Source of the DNA: an uncultured Shimia sp.
GTDB taxonomy: Bacteria > Pseudomonadota > Alphaproteobacteria > Rhodobacterales > Rhodobacteraceae
DNA: 61,320 nt
Assembly: GCA_937897325.1 (NCBI GenBank)
Contig: CALCOY010000092.1
Span: 1-61,320 of the forward strand
Reading direction: 5' to 3'
The notes beneath the pieces are model-generated. The model was not told the origin of the DNA, searched no databases, and saw only the letters and a program-made list of their open reading frames with translations. Position 1 is the stretch's first letter. Each line of letters starts with the position of its first letter. The position numbers and the translations under genes are program-made. Below are positions 26,572-34,971 of this stretch, piece after piece.

Positions 26572-28100
26572 TGAATGACGTGAAATTCTATGCCCGCCTG
26601 CTCTTGCGGCGCATGCCGGCCATGGCGGCCCTGTTTCTCTTGTGTTCCAGCGTTGGCGTGGTCATGGCATTGCGGCTGCCCACGACCTACAACACAAGCG
26701 CTCAGCTTTTGGTCGAAGGCCCGCAGGTACGCGATGTCTCCTCAATCCAGGTGAATGCCACCGAACAGCTGGAAATCATCGAACAGCGTCTGATGACCCG
26801 CGCCAATCTTCTGGATGTGGCGCGCGACAACCAGCTGTTTCCGAACCAGTCCAGCATGAACCCCGACAGCGTCGTGGCCCAGATGCGTGCGCGCACCCGC
26901 ATCCGGCGCCAAAGCGGGCGCAACCGGGCGACGCTGATGACCGTGGGCTTTGAAGGCTCGAACCCCAACAAGGTGGCGGCCGTCGTCAATCAATATGTGA
27001 CGATCATCCTGGCCACCAACAGCAGCATCCGGTCGGAACTGACCGAAGGCCCCCTGCAATTCTTCCAGCGCGAGGTGAGCAATCTTTCGCGTGAGCTTGA
27101 CGAACGCAGCGCACGGATCGTGGCCTTCAAGAACGAAAATGCGGGCGCCCTGCCCGAAAGCCTGAATTTCCGGCTGGAGCGGCAATCTTTCCTGCAGGAA
27201 CGCCTTGCGCGCAACGAACGCGAGCTGGAAAACCTGCGCAATCAGCGCACCAACATCCAGCGCATCTATGAAACGACCGGTCAGCTGGCCAACCCTACGG
27301 GCCAGCGCAACGCAACGCCCGAGGAAAACCAGCTGCGCGGGCTGGAAAACCGGCTGCGTGACGCTTTGGGCATCTATTCCGACCAGCATCCGCGGGTGCG
27401 GGTCCTGCGCCAGCAGATCGCCAACCTTCAGGCGCAGATCGCCGAAACAGCCGGCACCGTCACCGAGGCCGATGAGGGAGAGGTACAAGGTCCAAGCGCG
27501 CTTGAGATCAACCTTAGCGAAATCAACACGCGCATCGCATCGCTCGAACGGGATGTGAGCGAAGCCCAGGCCGAACTGGCACGCGTTCAGGCCAATATCG
27601 AACGCACACCCAATGTCCGCATCACCCTGGCCGGACTGGAACGGGAGTTTTCGAACACTCAAAGCCTTTACAATAACGCCGTCACCCGGCTGAATCAGGC
27701 CCGCACCGCCGGTGTGATCGAGGCGGAATCGATGGGCCAGCGCATTTCCCTGATCGAACCACCCAGCGTGCCGCGGACGCCATCGGGTCCCAACCGCACG
27801 GCGGTGGCCGGGATGGGCGTGGCTGCGGGCCTTGGTCTGGCGGCGGGGCTTTTCATCCTGCTTGAACTGCTTAACCAGGCGATCCGCCGTCCCGTCGACA
27901 TGGTCAATGCGCTGGATGTGACCCCGCTTATGACGATCCCACGCTTTGAGACGGCCACGCACCGCCGCATGCGCCGGATGGCCCAGATCGCCACACTGGG
28001 GGTCGTAATGATCGCGGTTCCCGCCACGCTCTGGGCCATTGACACCTATTACATGCCGCTGGATCTGCTTTATGCGCGGATCCTCGAACGGCTGATCTGA
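26568..28100 (+). CDS. Wzz/GumC-like polysaccharide chain-length determinant
   Basis: A 510-residue inner-membrane protein. The first helix is at ~15-33, then a Wzz domain (YNTSAQLLVEGPQV), a long periplasmic coiled coil (~165-390, for example RLARNERELENLRNQR and ISLERDVSEAQAEL-like heptads), and a second helix at ~410-430 after PRTPSGPNRTAV. A third hydrophobic segment is near 470-490. It has no fused kinase domain; the kinase-like ATPase is the next gene. It sets chain length and contacts the OPX protein across the periplasm. Start at 26568 or the adjacent ATG at 26571, overlapping the previous stop. Confidence 0.88.
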   Translation: MMNDVKFYARLLLRRMPAMAALFLLCSSVGVVMALRLPTTYNTSAQLLVEGPQVRDVSSIQVNATEQLEIIEQRLMTRANLLDVARDNQLFPNQSSMNPDSVVAQMRARTRIRRQSGRNRATLMTVGFEGSNPNKVAAVVNQYVTIILATNSSIRSELTEGPLQFFQREVSNLSRELDERSARIVAFKNENAGALPESLNFRLERQSFLQERLARNERELENLRNQRTNIQRIYETTGQLANPTGQRNATPEENQLRGLENRLRDALGIYSDQHPRVRVLRQQIANLQAQIAETAGTVTEADEGEVQGPSALEINLSEINTRIASLERDVSEAQAELARVQANIERTPNVRITLAGLEREFSNTQSLYNNAVTRLNQARTAGVIEAESMGQRISLIEPPSVPRTPSGPNRTAVAGMGVAAGLGLAAGLFILLELLNQAIRRPVDMVNALDVTPLMTIPRFETATHRRMRRMAQIATLGVVMIAVPATLWAIDTYYMPLDLLYARILERLI

Positions 28101-28145
28101 TCATGATCTGATCGGGCTGACCCTTGCAAGAAGACAAAGACTGAC

Positions 28146-29042
28146 ATGGACAAGCTTCAAAAGGCCCTCGAGAAAGCGCGGCATGAGCGCAAGGCCCGGA
28201 TCAGCCCCGATCCGGCAGCCGGGCCCGCGCCGCAGGGGACCACGACCACGCTCGACCCCACTGCGCTGGCGGCCGAACCGCTGGACGAAAAGGCACGTGT
28301 GCGCACACGGGTCATCCGGCCCACCATGTCGCCTGCCTGGGAAGCCCTGCCTGGGCTGATGCCGGATCCAAACCACTTTCTGCAGAACCGTATCATGACC
28401 CTGCAGCCGCGCCCCGAAGCGACACCTTTCGACATTCTGCGCACCAAGGTCTTTCTGATGATGCAGCAGAACAACTGGACGCGGCTGGCCATCATCTCGC
28501 CTGACAAAGGGTGTGGCAAAAGCACCCTGGCCTGCAATCTGGCCGTGGGCTTCACTAGGCAACCGGAGGTGAACGTGGCGCTTTTGGACATGGATCTGCG
28601 CCAGCCCAGCGTGGGCAAGATGCTGGGTCACACACCCAAGGAAGAGTTCAAAGAGGTCCTGATCGGCAACATGCCCCCTGAACAGCAGGTCGTGCGGCTG
28701 GCAGGCAACCTGGCCATCGCAGCGTCAAAGCATTCGGTCCAGGACCCCTCGCAGGTGCTGCTGTCGGGCAATATCGAACAGGTCTTTGACGATATTCAGA
28801 CCCATTTCGCGCTTGATGTGATGCTGCTGGACCTGCCGCCGATGCTGGCCACCGATGATGCAAGGGCCGTGCTGAAACATGTGGATTGCGCGCTGATCGT
28901 CAGCCGCGCGGATCACACGCGCGTCGGCCAGCTTGACACCTGCGAACGCGAAGTGGCCGAACACACGAACGTGGTCGGCATCACCCTGAATGATTGCCGT
29001 CACATGGATGGCGAAAGCAGCTACGATTACAGCAACGACTGA
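28146..29042 (+). CDS. Tyrosine autokinase-like (CpsD/BY-kinase) ATPase
   Basis: A 298-residue protein. A basic N-terminal helix (MDKLQKALEKARHERKAR) is of the type seen in exosortase-linked autokinases. The P-loop domain has SPDKGCGKSTLACNLA (Walker A), VALLDMDLRQP (Walker A') and DVMLLDLPPML (Walker B). The C-terminus is short, with two tyrosines (SYDYSND), fewer than in Wzc-type kinases. In the family, reversible tyrosine phosphorylation controls the Wzz partner. The partner gene is 45 nt upstream. Kinase activity is expected but the sparse tyrosine tail makes regulation by oligomeric phosphorylation less sure. Confidence 0.85.
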   Translation: MDKLQKALEKARHERKARISPDPAAGPAPQGTTTTLDPTALAAEPLDEKARVRTRVIRPTMSPAWEALPGLMPDPNHFLQNRIMTLQPRPEATPFDILRTKVFLMMQQNNWTRLAIISPDKGCGKSTLACNLAVGFTRQPEVNVALLDMDLRQPSVGKMLGHTPKEEFKEVLIGNMPPEQQVVRLAGNLAIAASKHSVQDPSQVLLSGNIEQVFDDIQTHFALDVMLLDLPPMLATDDARAVLKHVDCALIVSRADHTRVGQLDTCEREVAEHTNVVGITLNDCRHMDGESSYDYSND

Positions 29043-29159
29043 CACACACCCCAAGAGAGATCAGGGGGGGAATAAAAACAATCAAAAGATGAACAACTTG
29101 AGGTGGTTCTCCTCCTCGACTAATTCTCTTTTTACTTTTGGTTTCGTTCAGGTGTTTTC

Positions 29160-29780
29160 ATGCGGTTTTTCTGGTGGGTCGCTGCTCTTTTCTGCGCGTT
29201 CGCGACAGGGCGCGCCGAGGCGCTGACGATCAGCTACGAATATGAGCGTGTTCTGCAGCGGTTTTCGCACGATTACGTCCGCTTCGAGGTGGGCCGGTAC
29301 GGGGACGGCACGCCCGTCTTCGGCGATTACGTCTACGATCACGCGCCCTTGCCCGGCCTGCATGGCAGCCGCAGCCGGGAAAGCCTGACCGCCACTTATG
29401 CCGATGACGGCACGCTGACGGGGCTAACCCGTTGCTTCTCGCTGACCTGTTTCGAGGATCCGCTGATGGATCTGGACGCGCAGGCGCAGGATTTCTTTGT
29501 CTTTTCGGGCGATCTTTGCGGCTGTTACACCGAAACGATCGATCTGCGGGCAGGGGCCGAGACGTGGTCGCTTGTAACAGACGATTCCGGCATACGCAGC
29601 AGTGGCGGCAAGACCTATTTCTACGCCGGTGAAACCTATCTTTGGCAGGTCGAGAACCTGGTCAGGCGCCTGGACGGTGATGTGTCGGGGCCACCCCTTG
29701 TGGCCACACCGCTGCCAGCCGGTCTGCCCCTTATTCTGGCAGGGCTGGCCGCATTCGGCCTGATCCGGCGGCAACGTTAG
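29160..29780 (+). CDS. VPLPA-CTERM-like sorting-signal protein
   Basis: A 206-residue protein with signal peptide MRFFWWVAALFCAFATGRAEA and a C-terminal tripartite signal: TPLPAGLPLILAGLAAFGL followed by IRRQR. The short motif, hydrophobic helix and basic tail match VPLPA-CTERM substrates of exosortase XrtD, encoded here at 45669-47270. Between them are beta-rich sequences with two cysteine pairs (TRCFSLTCFED and GDLCGCYTE) that may form disulfides. It directly follows the chain-length/kinase operon. Predicted to be exported, cleaved at the C-terminal signal and attached to the cell envelope. Its own function is unknown. Confidence 0.75.
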   Translation: MRFFWWVAALFCAFATGRAEALTISYEYERVLQRFSHDYVRFEVGRYGDGTPVFGDYVYDHAPLPGLHGSRSRESLTATYADDGTLTGLTRCFSLTCFEDPLMDLDAQAQDFFVFSGDLCGCYTETIDLRAGAETWSLVTDDSGIRSSGGKTYFYAGETYLWQVENLVRRLDGDVSGPPLVATPLPAGLPLILAGLAAFGLIRRQR

Positions 29781-29885
29781 GTCTGTTTTTCACATCCGCG
29801 CCACCGGTCATTGACCTCGCAAAAGGGCAGGCGATAGATAGCCGCGCTGCAGCAGGCCTGCCGCTTTTGTATCCGGAGCCAGTAG

Positions 29886-30911
29886 ATGAACGTTCAAAGC
29901 CCCGCTGACGCCGCAATACGCGGCCTGATGGACAGCTTTGCCAAGGCATTTGGGCCCTTGATGCCACCGGGCGAACCCTATGCGCTGCTGGATTTCCCGG
30001 ATCATCCGAATGTGGGCGACAGCGCGATCTACACCGGCGAGTTGGCGTTTTTCGACGCACATGTGGGCCGCGCGCCCGATTACGTCTGCGCGCTGACAAC
30101 CTACAAACAGGACGTCGATGCCTTCTGCCCCGAAGGCCCGCTTCTGATCCATGGTGGCGGCAATTTCGGCAGTGTCTGGCGCAAGCATCAGAATTTTCGC
30201 CATGAAATCATCGAACACTACCCGCACCGAAAGATCGTGCAACTGGCCCAGTCGGTGCATTACGCGCCCAAGGACACCGAAGCGCTGGAAACGACCAAGC
30301 GCCTGATCGGCCAGCACAAGGATTTCACCATGCTTGTGCGCGATGTGCCCAGCTATGAATTCGTCGAACGGGAATTCGATTGTCCGGTCGCGATGTGCCC
30401 GGATGCCGCCCACAACATGTGGAAGCTCGATGCGCCCGCCGCCCCCGACAGCGACATCCTGAACGTCCTGCGCGCAGACAAAGAGCAGGCCTTCCCCGAC
30501 ATCCGCCCTTATCTTGAGGCCAAGGGACCCATCGTCGATTGGGAGCCACAATTCTGGGCACGCTCGCCCATGGACCGGATTGTGGAGACCGCGATTGCCC
30601 CCCGCCTGGCAGGCAGCCGGGCGCTGATGGCGCGGCGCGAACGCATGTATCGCCGCCAGGCCTGGTACAGGGTGCATTACGGTGCCAGACTTCTGGCGCG
30701 GGGCAAGCTGATCGTCAGTGACCGGCTGCATGTGCACATCCTCAGCTCGCTCATGCGCAAAAGGCACATCTCGCTCGACAACATGTACGGCAAGATCGGG
30801 CGCTATATCACGGCCTGGGGTGAAGACGGGCTGACCGCCCGTGCCGATGGTCTCGACACGCTCAAGATCGCGCTGGAGGCCGAGACCGCAGAGGCCATGC
30901 CAGTCTCGTGA
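29886..30911 (+). CDS. Polysaccharide pyruvyl transferase family protein (second copy)
   Basis: A 341-residue protein. ALLDFPDHPNVGDSAIYTGE is the N-terminal family segment. Then follow LLIHGGGNFGSVW, KIVQLAQSVHY, VRDVPSYEFVE, CPDAAHNMW and LIVSDRLHVHILSSLM near residue 280, all typical of the CsaB/ExoV-like pyruvyl transferase superfamily. It is more like the ExoV type than the protein at 11853-12662, so the two probably act on different sugars. Its TGA overlaps the next start codon. Predicted to add a pyruvate ketal to a lipid-linked sugar in the cytoplasm. Confidence 0.88.
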   Translation: MNVQSPADAAIRGLMDSFAKAFGPLMPPGEPYALLDFPDHPNVGDSAIYTGELAFFDAHVGRAPDYVCALTTYKQDVDAFCPEGPLLIHGGGNFGSVWRKHQNFRHEIIEHYPHRKIVQLAQSVHYAPKDTEALETTKRLIGQHKDFTMLVRDVPSYEFVEREFDCPVAMCPDAAHNMWKLDAPAAPDSDILNVLRADKEQAFPDIRPYLEAKGPIVDWEPQFWARSPMDRIVETAIAPRLAGSRALMARRERMYRRQAWYRVHYGARLLARGKLIVSDRLHVHILSSLMRKRHISLDNMYGKIGRYITAWGEDGLTARADGLDTLKIALEAETAEAMPVS

Positions 30912-32272
30912 TGCGTATCTTCGGCCAGTTCAAGGGGCAGCAATTGCGCGCCCGTATCCTGCGCGCCCTGTCCAGCTCTCTTGTCGGTTTCGGCGGCACC
31001 AACGTGCTGCGGCTTCTGGGCAATCTGGCTCTGACGCGGCTCTTGTTCCCCGAGGCTTTCGGGCTCATGGCTCTGGTCAGCGTCTTCACGACCGGCCTGC
31101 GCATGTTCAGTGATCTGGGCATTCGGTCCGCAGTGATCCGCAGCCCGCGCGGCGATGAAGAGGATTTTCTGAACACCGCCTGGATCCTGAAGATCCTGCA
31201 GGGAACGTTCCTCGCGCTTTGCACCTGTGCTGCGGCCTATCCGATGTCCTGGATTTATGGTGAGCCGATCCTGATCGACCTTCTGCTGATCGTGGCCCTC
31301 AACCCCTTCATCGCCGGCTTCATGACAACCCGCGGGATCACCCATGCACGGCACCTCAAACTGGTCATGCCGATGATCCTGTCGCTCTGCTGTCTGGCAG
31401 GAGGGCTTTTGATCACGATCTACCTCGCCTGGCAGCTGCAATCGGTCTACGCGCTGGCCATCGGCAGCCTCGCCAACACCATCCTGCGCGTCATTGCCTT
31501 CCGCCTTTTTCTGCCCGGCATCAAGAACCGTCCCAAATTCGAACGTGCGGCAATCGGCGAAATCTTCGGCTTCGGCAAGTTCGTCTTTCTCAGCACGATG
31601 TCGTCCTTCCTGATCAACCAGGGGGACAAAGCGATTTTCGGGATCTATGTCTCGCTCACGCTGCTGGGGATCTACAATATCGGGCATGTGCTGGGAGCCT
31701 TGCCGCTCTTGTTGATGCGCCGCCTGATCCATTCGGTGATCTTCCCGCTTTACCGGCTGCGCCCGCCGGACAAGGACCCGTCGAACCAGCGCAGTCTGTT
31801 CAAGGCCCGCAGGCTTCTTGTGACAGGGGCGCTTGGAGGCAATGCACTGATGGCCCTGATCAGCGTGGATCTGATCGGGATCATGTTCGATGACCGCTAC
31901 GCCCTAGCGGGTCCGATGATCCTGATGATCGGCCTGGCCTCCATCCCCAACATCGTCTTTGCAGGCTACACGAATGCGCTGATGGCCTATGGCAATACGC
32001 GCCGGATGTTCCATGTGCAGCTTGCGACGGCCTTGTCGCAGATCGCGTATCTGTTCGCAGGGCTGATCTTTCTCGGCTTTATCGGCGGGCTCTTGGCGCC
32101 AGCGCTCGGAGCAATCACCACCTATCCGCTGCTGCGCCGTTTCGTGATGCCGTACAAGGCGCTTGATGAGAAAGCCGACATGGGCTTTCTGGCTGCTGGT
32201 TTCAGCCTGCATGCGCTGATCTGCTGGTACCATTGGTCGGCATTGACTGCCCTGGCCGAAGCTGGTGTTTGA
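30911..32272 (+). CDS. Wzx-like oligosaccharide flippase
   Basis: A 453-residue polytopic protein of the polysaccharide synthase/MOP superfamily. About 12 hydrophobic segments follow the opening SLVGFGGTNVLRLLGNLALTRLLFPEAFGL, and the N-terminal pattern SAVIRSPRGDEEDFLNTAW is typical. ATG 30911 overlaps the upstream TGA by one base; a GTG one codon earlier is possible. It should move lipid-linked repeat units to the periplasmic face for the Wzy-like polymerase. The gene ends about 30 bp before an IS30 element, but its length is near normal, so it is probably intact. Confidence 0.85.
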   Translation: MRIFGQFKGQQLRARILRALSSSLVGFGGTNVLRLLGNLALTRLLFPEAFGLMALVSVFTTGLRMFSDLGIRSAVIRSPRGDEEDFLNTAWILKILQGTFLALCTCAAAYPMSWIYGEPILIDLLLIVALNPFIAGFMTTRGITHARHLKLVMPMILSLCCLAGGLLITIYLAWQLQSVYALAIGSLANTILRVIAFRLFLPGIKNRPKFERAAIGEIFGFGKFVFLSTMSSFLINQGDKAIFGIYVSLTLLGIYNIGHVLGALPLLLMRRLIHSVIFPLYRLRPPDKDPSNQRSLFKARRLLVTGALGGNALMALISVDLIGIMFDDRYALAGPMILMIGLASIPNIVFAGYTNALMAYGNTRRMFHVQLATALSQIAYLFAGLIFLGFIGGLLAPALGAITTYPLLRRFVMPYKALDEKADMGFLAAGFSLHALICWYHWSALTALAEAGV

Positions 32273-32303
32273 ACATAAGATAGATTACGCGCCTTTAGGC
32301 GTG

Positions 32304-33435
32304 TAGCGGGGCACATTCCATTTTGGATTGCATCACTGGATAAATTTCTGATGCAGATCAGGAGGCTTATGAATGGGACGCTGCTACCCTCACCTGAGTT
32401 TGGAAGAACGCCGTAAGATTGACAAGTGGCGAGAAGCCAAAATGCCGGTTCCAGAGATTGCGGATCGGTTGGGTCGCGCGCCATCGACGATCTATCGCGA
32501 GTTGAAGCGGAACACCTACGACGACAGCGAACTGCCGGAGCTGAACGGTTACTACTGTATGACGGCGCAATCCAAGTACGAGAGGCGCCGTGCCATTCAT
32601 CGCAAGATGATTGTGCATCCTGAACTCAAGGATGCCATCGAAGATCGGTTGAAAGCCGGTTGGTCGCCTGAACAGATCGCAGGCCGGATGCGGCTGGAGC
32701 GCCATCCGATCCGTGTAAGCCATGAGACGATCTACCGCTTCGCCTATTCCAAAGACGGTCGCGAGGAACAGTTCTATCGCCATCTACCCGAACATCGCCG
32801 CCGCCGCAGGCCGCGTGGGCATCGTCGGCACAACCGAACCCACATCTTTGATGTTCAAAGCTTGTCACACAGGCTTGAGCACGTGGCAGATCGCTCCGAG
32901 TTTGGCCATTGGGAGTGCGATCTGATGATGTTCCGCAAAGAGCATGGCAAGGTGAACGTGACCTCCCTGGTCGAACGCGTCAGTCGCTATGCCGTGGTGA
33001 TGCGCAACGAGGATCGCCAGTCCAAGCCCATCATGGATGCGCTGATCCAGGGGCTGGCTCCCCTGCCCGCCGACGCGCGCCAGTCGATCACGTTCGACCG
33101 CGGCACCGAGTTCTCCGCCTGGAAGCATCTCAAAGCAGGGATCGGCGCGGATGCGTGGTTCTGTGATCCGCAAGCGCCCTATCAGAAAGGCACGGTCGAA
33201 AACACGAACAACAGGCTGCGGAAGTATCTGCCCCGCTCAACCGAACCGACGGCACTGACAAATCGATATCTGAGGTCGATTTGCCATCGCCTCAACTCCA
33301 CGCCGCGCAAGGGCCAGAGCTATCACACCCCCGCTGAGGTCTTCGAGGACAAGCTGATGGAAATCCAGAACCGATTGGAATAGAACGACATATCAGAATT
33401 TGCACTTCAGCGTGAGTTCACACGTCGCAACGCTA
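32304..33435 (+). mobile_element. IS30 family insertion sequence (ends approximate)
   Basis: About 1.1 kb around an IS30 transposase. Possible terminal inverted repeats start TAGCGGGGCAC at 32304 and, on the other strand, TAGCGTTGCGAC at 33435. A further inverted match, aaatttctgat against caaattctgat, lies nearer the gene. No clear target duplication is seen, so the limits may be off by some tens of bases. It lies between the flippase gene and the PP-loop protein gene. Confidence 0.6.
32373..33383 (+). CDS. IS30 family transposase
   Basis: A 336-residue transposase. The N-terminal helix-turn-helix begins YPHLSLEERRKIDKWREAKM and continues IADRLGRAPSTIYREL. An integrase-like DDE core follows, with GHWECDLM (first Asp), ITFDRGTEF (second Asp) and PYQKGTVENTNNRLRKYLP (Glu). 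All three acidic residues are present and the frame is unbroken, so the element may still be active. It gives no clue to the polysaccharide function but marks a recombination-prone spot between the polysaccharide and replication regions. Confidence 0.93.
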   Translation: MGRCYPHLSLEERRKIDKWREAKMPVPEIADRLGRAPSTIYRELKRNTYDDSELPELNGYYCMTAQSKYERRRAIHRKMIVHPELKDAIEDRLKAGWSPEQIAGRMRLERHPIRVSHETIYRFAYSKDGREEQFYRHLPEHRRRRRPRGHRRHNRTHIFDVQSLSHRLEHVADRSEFGHWECDLMMFRKEHGKVNVTSLVERVSRYAVVMRNEDRQSKPIMDALIQGLAPLPADARQSITFDRGTEFSAWKHLKAGIGADAWFCDPQAPYQKGTVENTNNRLRKYLPRSTEPTALTNRYLRSICHRLNSTPRKGQSYHTPAEVFEDKLMEIQNRLE

Positions 33436-33501
33436 AAATGTCACCCGTGAGCAATTCAGGAATGTCACTCTGCCCTCAAAAATCATTGAGGATGAGCGGA
33501 T

Positions 33502-33573
33502 ATGGGATGGGTGATGATGAGCGAGCGCGAGTTGAACCGTGTCGAGGTGTTGGCGCAGGTCGATGACATCCGG
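33502..33573 (+). pseudogene. Truncated ISNCY-type transposase N-terminus
   Basis: The first ~22 codons (MGWVMMSERELNRVEVLAQVDD) look like the start of ISNCY (IS1202-like) transposases, which open with SERELNR. Homology stops after VDD and the frame runs into unrelated sequence overlapping the end of the neighbouring PP-loop gene. Upstream, repeated aatgtcacc/aatgtcact at 33438-33470 may be the left end of the old element. Only the left end remains. Confidence 0.6.
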
Positions 33574-33583
33574 CCTTACGGTG

Positions 33584-34801
33584 TCATTCTGACCCCAGCC
33601 GGAACAGACCCCTACCTGCCAATCGCTGTAAAAAACGGATCTTGGTCAGCCCTGTCCGCCGCATTAAGAGGCGTAGCGGTATGGACAAACGGCTGCGCGA
33701 TAAGAGTCGGCCGAGCGCTGCAATGATCTCGGGTTCTTGCGTGTTGTCTCGGATGCGCGTCCATTGTGGCAGAACCGGTGGCTTGAGAAAGCGCAAAGCC
33801 CGGATGCGGCTGCGCAGATCGCCAGCAGGGAAAACATTAAAAGCCTCAAGCGCGCCAACGGCGTTCAGGGCTGCCTGGGTGCGCACGCATTTTTCGCAGG
33901 ATCCGCAGTTTTTGCCGTGGCTGGCACTTTTCCAGCAGACCCGCAGGTTCTTCTGCGCTGGCGGCCAATGGGCGATCGCGCGCACCTTGTCGAATTTGCG
34001 GATGTCTCGTTCGTCATTGATGATCTGCAGACCAGACGAACTCCAGAGCGGATCAAGATCCGGATGCTGGCCCCAGGGTGGTGCCACATCCGATCCTGCC
34101 GCATGCACGCGCGACACCATACCGCCCAGGGCATGCGCCACCGCCGACAAAGCAGCGATATGGGTCTCGCGCCAATGCAGGCTGTCAAACAGCGGGTGGC
34201 TGCGCAGGTTGCACTCGACCGAGATCAGCCCGATCCCCAGATCGTCGGCGACAGCCTGCATGCCAATGCGCATCGCCTCGTAGCCCACGACATCCGTCAC
34301 GGCGACATCATAGCCATGCACGTTGATGATGTGGCTCAACTGCCCCTGAAAGCGCTGAAGTGTATAAAAGGAATCCACCCCGCTGGAAAAGAAAAGGCCC
34401 CGCCCGTTGCCAGGGCGGCGTGACATCTGATTGGAGGCATGTGGCAACGGCCCGTCATAGCCCCACCATGTCTTTGCCACCCTGGCCGCCTTGGACAGAT
34501 TTTCCATAAGCTGCGCGTCGACCGGTGCATCACAGACGATCTTTCGTTTCGCAGCCAATGAAGGGAATAGCATCGCACAAAGCATCGCATCCGCCCGCGG
34601 CTCCAGCCGGGCCTTTGACCGCATGACAACCAGCTTACCGTCCACAGCGCAGGACCAGATCCAAAGCCCTGCGTTTTCGTCGAAGTGAACGACAGGCTTA
34701 GCAATCAGGACAGGGGTATTATTGACCATAATTTCGGCAGTATGATCTAAATTTACGCGTTCTGAAAACTCTAAAACAGCGCGCGCCAATTCCGATGACA
34801 A
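33584..34801 (-). CDS. QueC-like PP-loop ATP-pyrophosphatase family protein
   Basis: A 405-residue protein. SSGVDS at 139-144 is the PP-loop (SGGxDS) that binds ATP in QueC, NAD synthetase and related enzymes. Near the C-terminus Cys289, 299, 302 and 305 (spacing C-x9-C-x2-C-x2-C, within HGKNCGSCEKC) match the zinc site of QueC. QueC is ~230 residues, so this has an extra N-terminal ~130-residue domain and a C-terminal extension. It probably adenylates a carboxylate or amide. There is no queuosine gene nearby, so a role in modifying a sugar or glycan is plausible but unproven. The start appears to be TTG at 34801; an ATG at 34729 is the alternative. Confidence 0.7.
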   Translation of the reverse strand: MSSELARAVLEFSERVNLDHTAEIMVNNTPVLIAKPVVHFDENAGLWIWSCAVDGKLVVMRSKARLEPRADAMLCAMLFPSLAAKRKIVCDAPVDAQLMENLSKAARVAKTWWGYDGPLPHASNQMSRRPGNGRGLFFSSGVDSFYTLQRFQGQLSHIINVHGYDVAVTDVVGYEAMRIGMQAVADDLGIGLISVECNLRSHPLFDSLHWRETHIAALSAVAHALGGMVSRVHAAGSDVAPPWGQHPDLDPLWSSSGLQIINDERDIRKFDKVRAIAHWPPAQKNLRVCWKSASHGKNCGSCEKCVRTQAALNAVGALEAFNVFPAGDLRSRIRALRFLKPPVLPQWTRIRDNTQEPEIIAALGRLLSRSRLSIPLRLLMRRTGLTKIRFLQRLAGRGLFRLGSE

Positions 34802-34971
34802 AAGAAAATTCTTTGCACAGCGTAGGGATTGACGGCTTCTCAGGGGCCGCAGGCAGCTGGACTTTTCAGATATCAGGGTTTCGCACGCGAAAACTAGAAT
34901 GCCACAGTCTTGTTTTCAAAGCATTTTCACAGATGGCTCTTGGAAAAATCCAGGCGCGGCTTCGCGAAACC

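Noticed and set aside
30911-32272. Flippase truncated by the IS30 insertion
   Set aside because: The protein has a normal set of helices and near-normal length, and stops about 30 bp before the apparent IS end.
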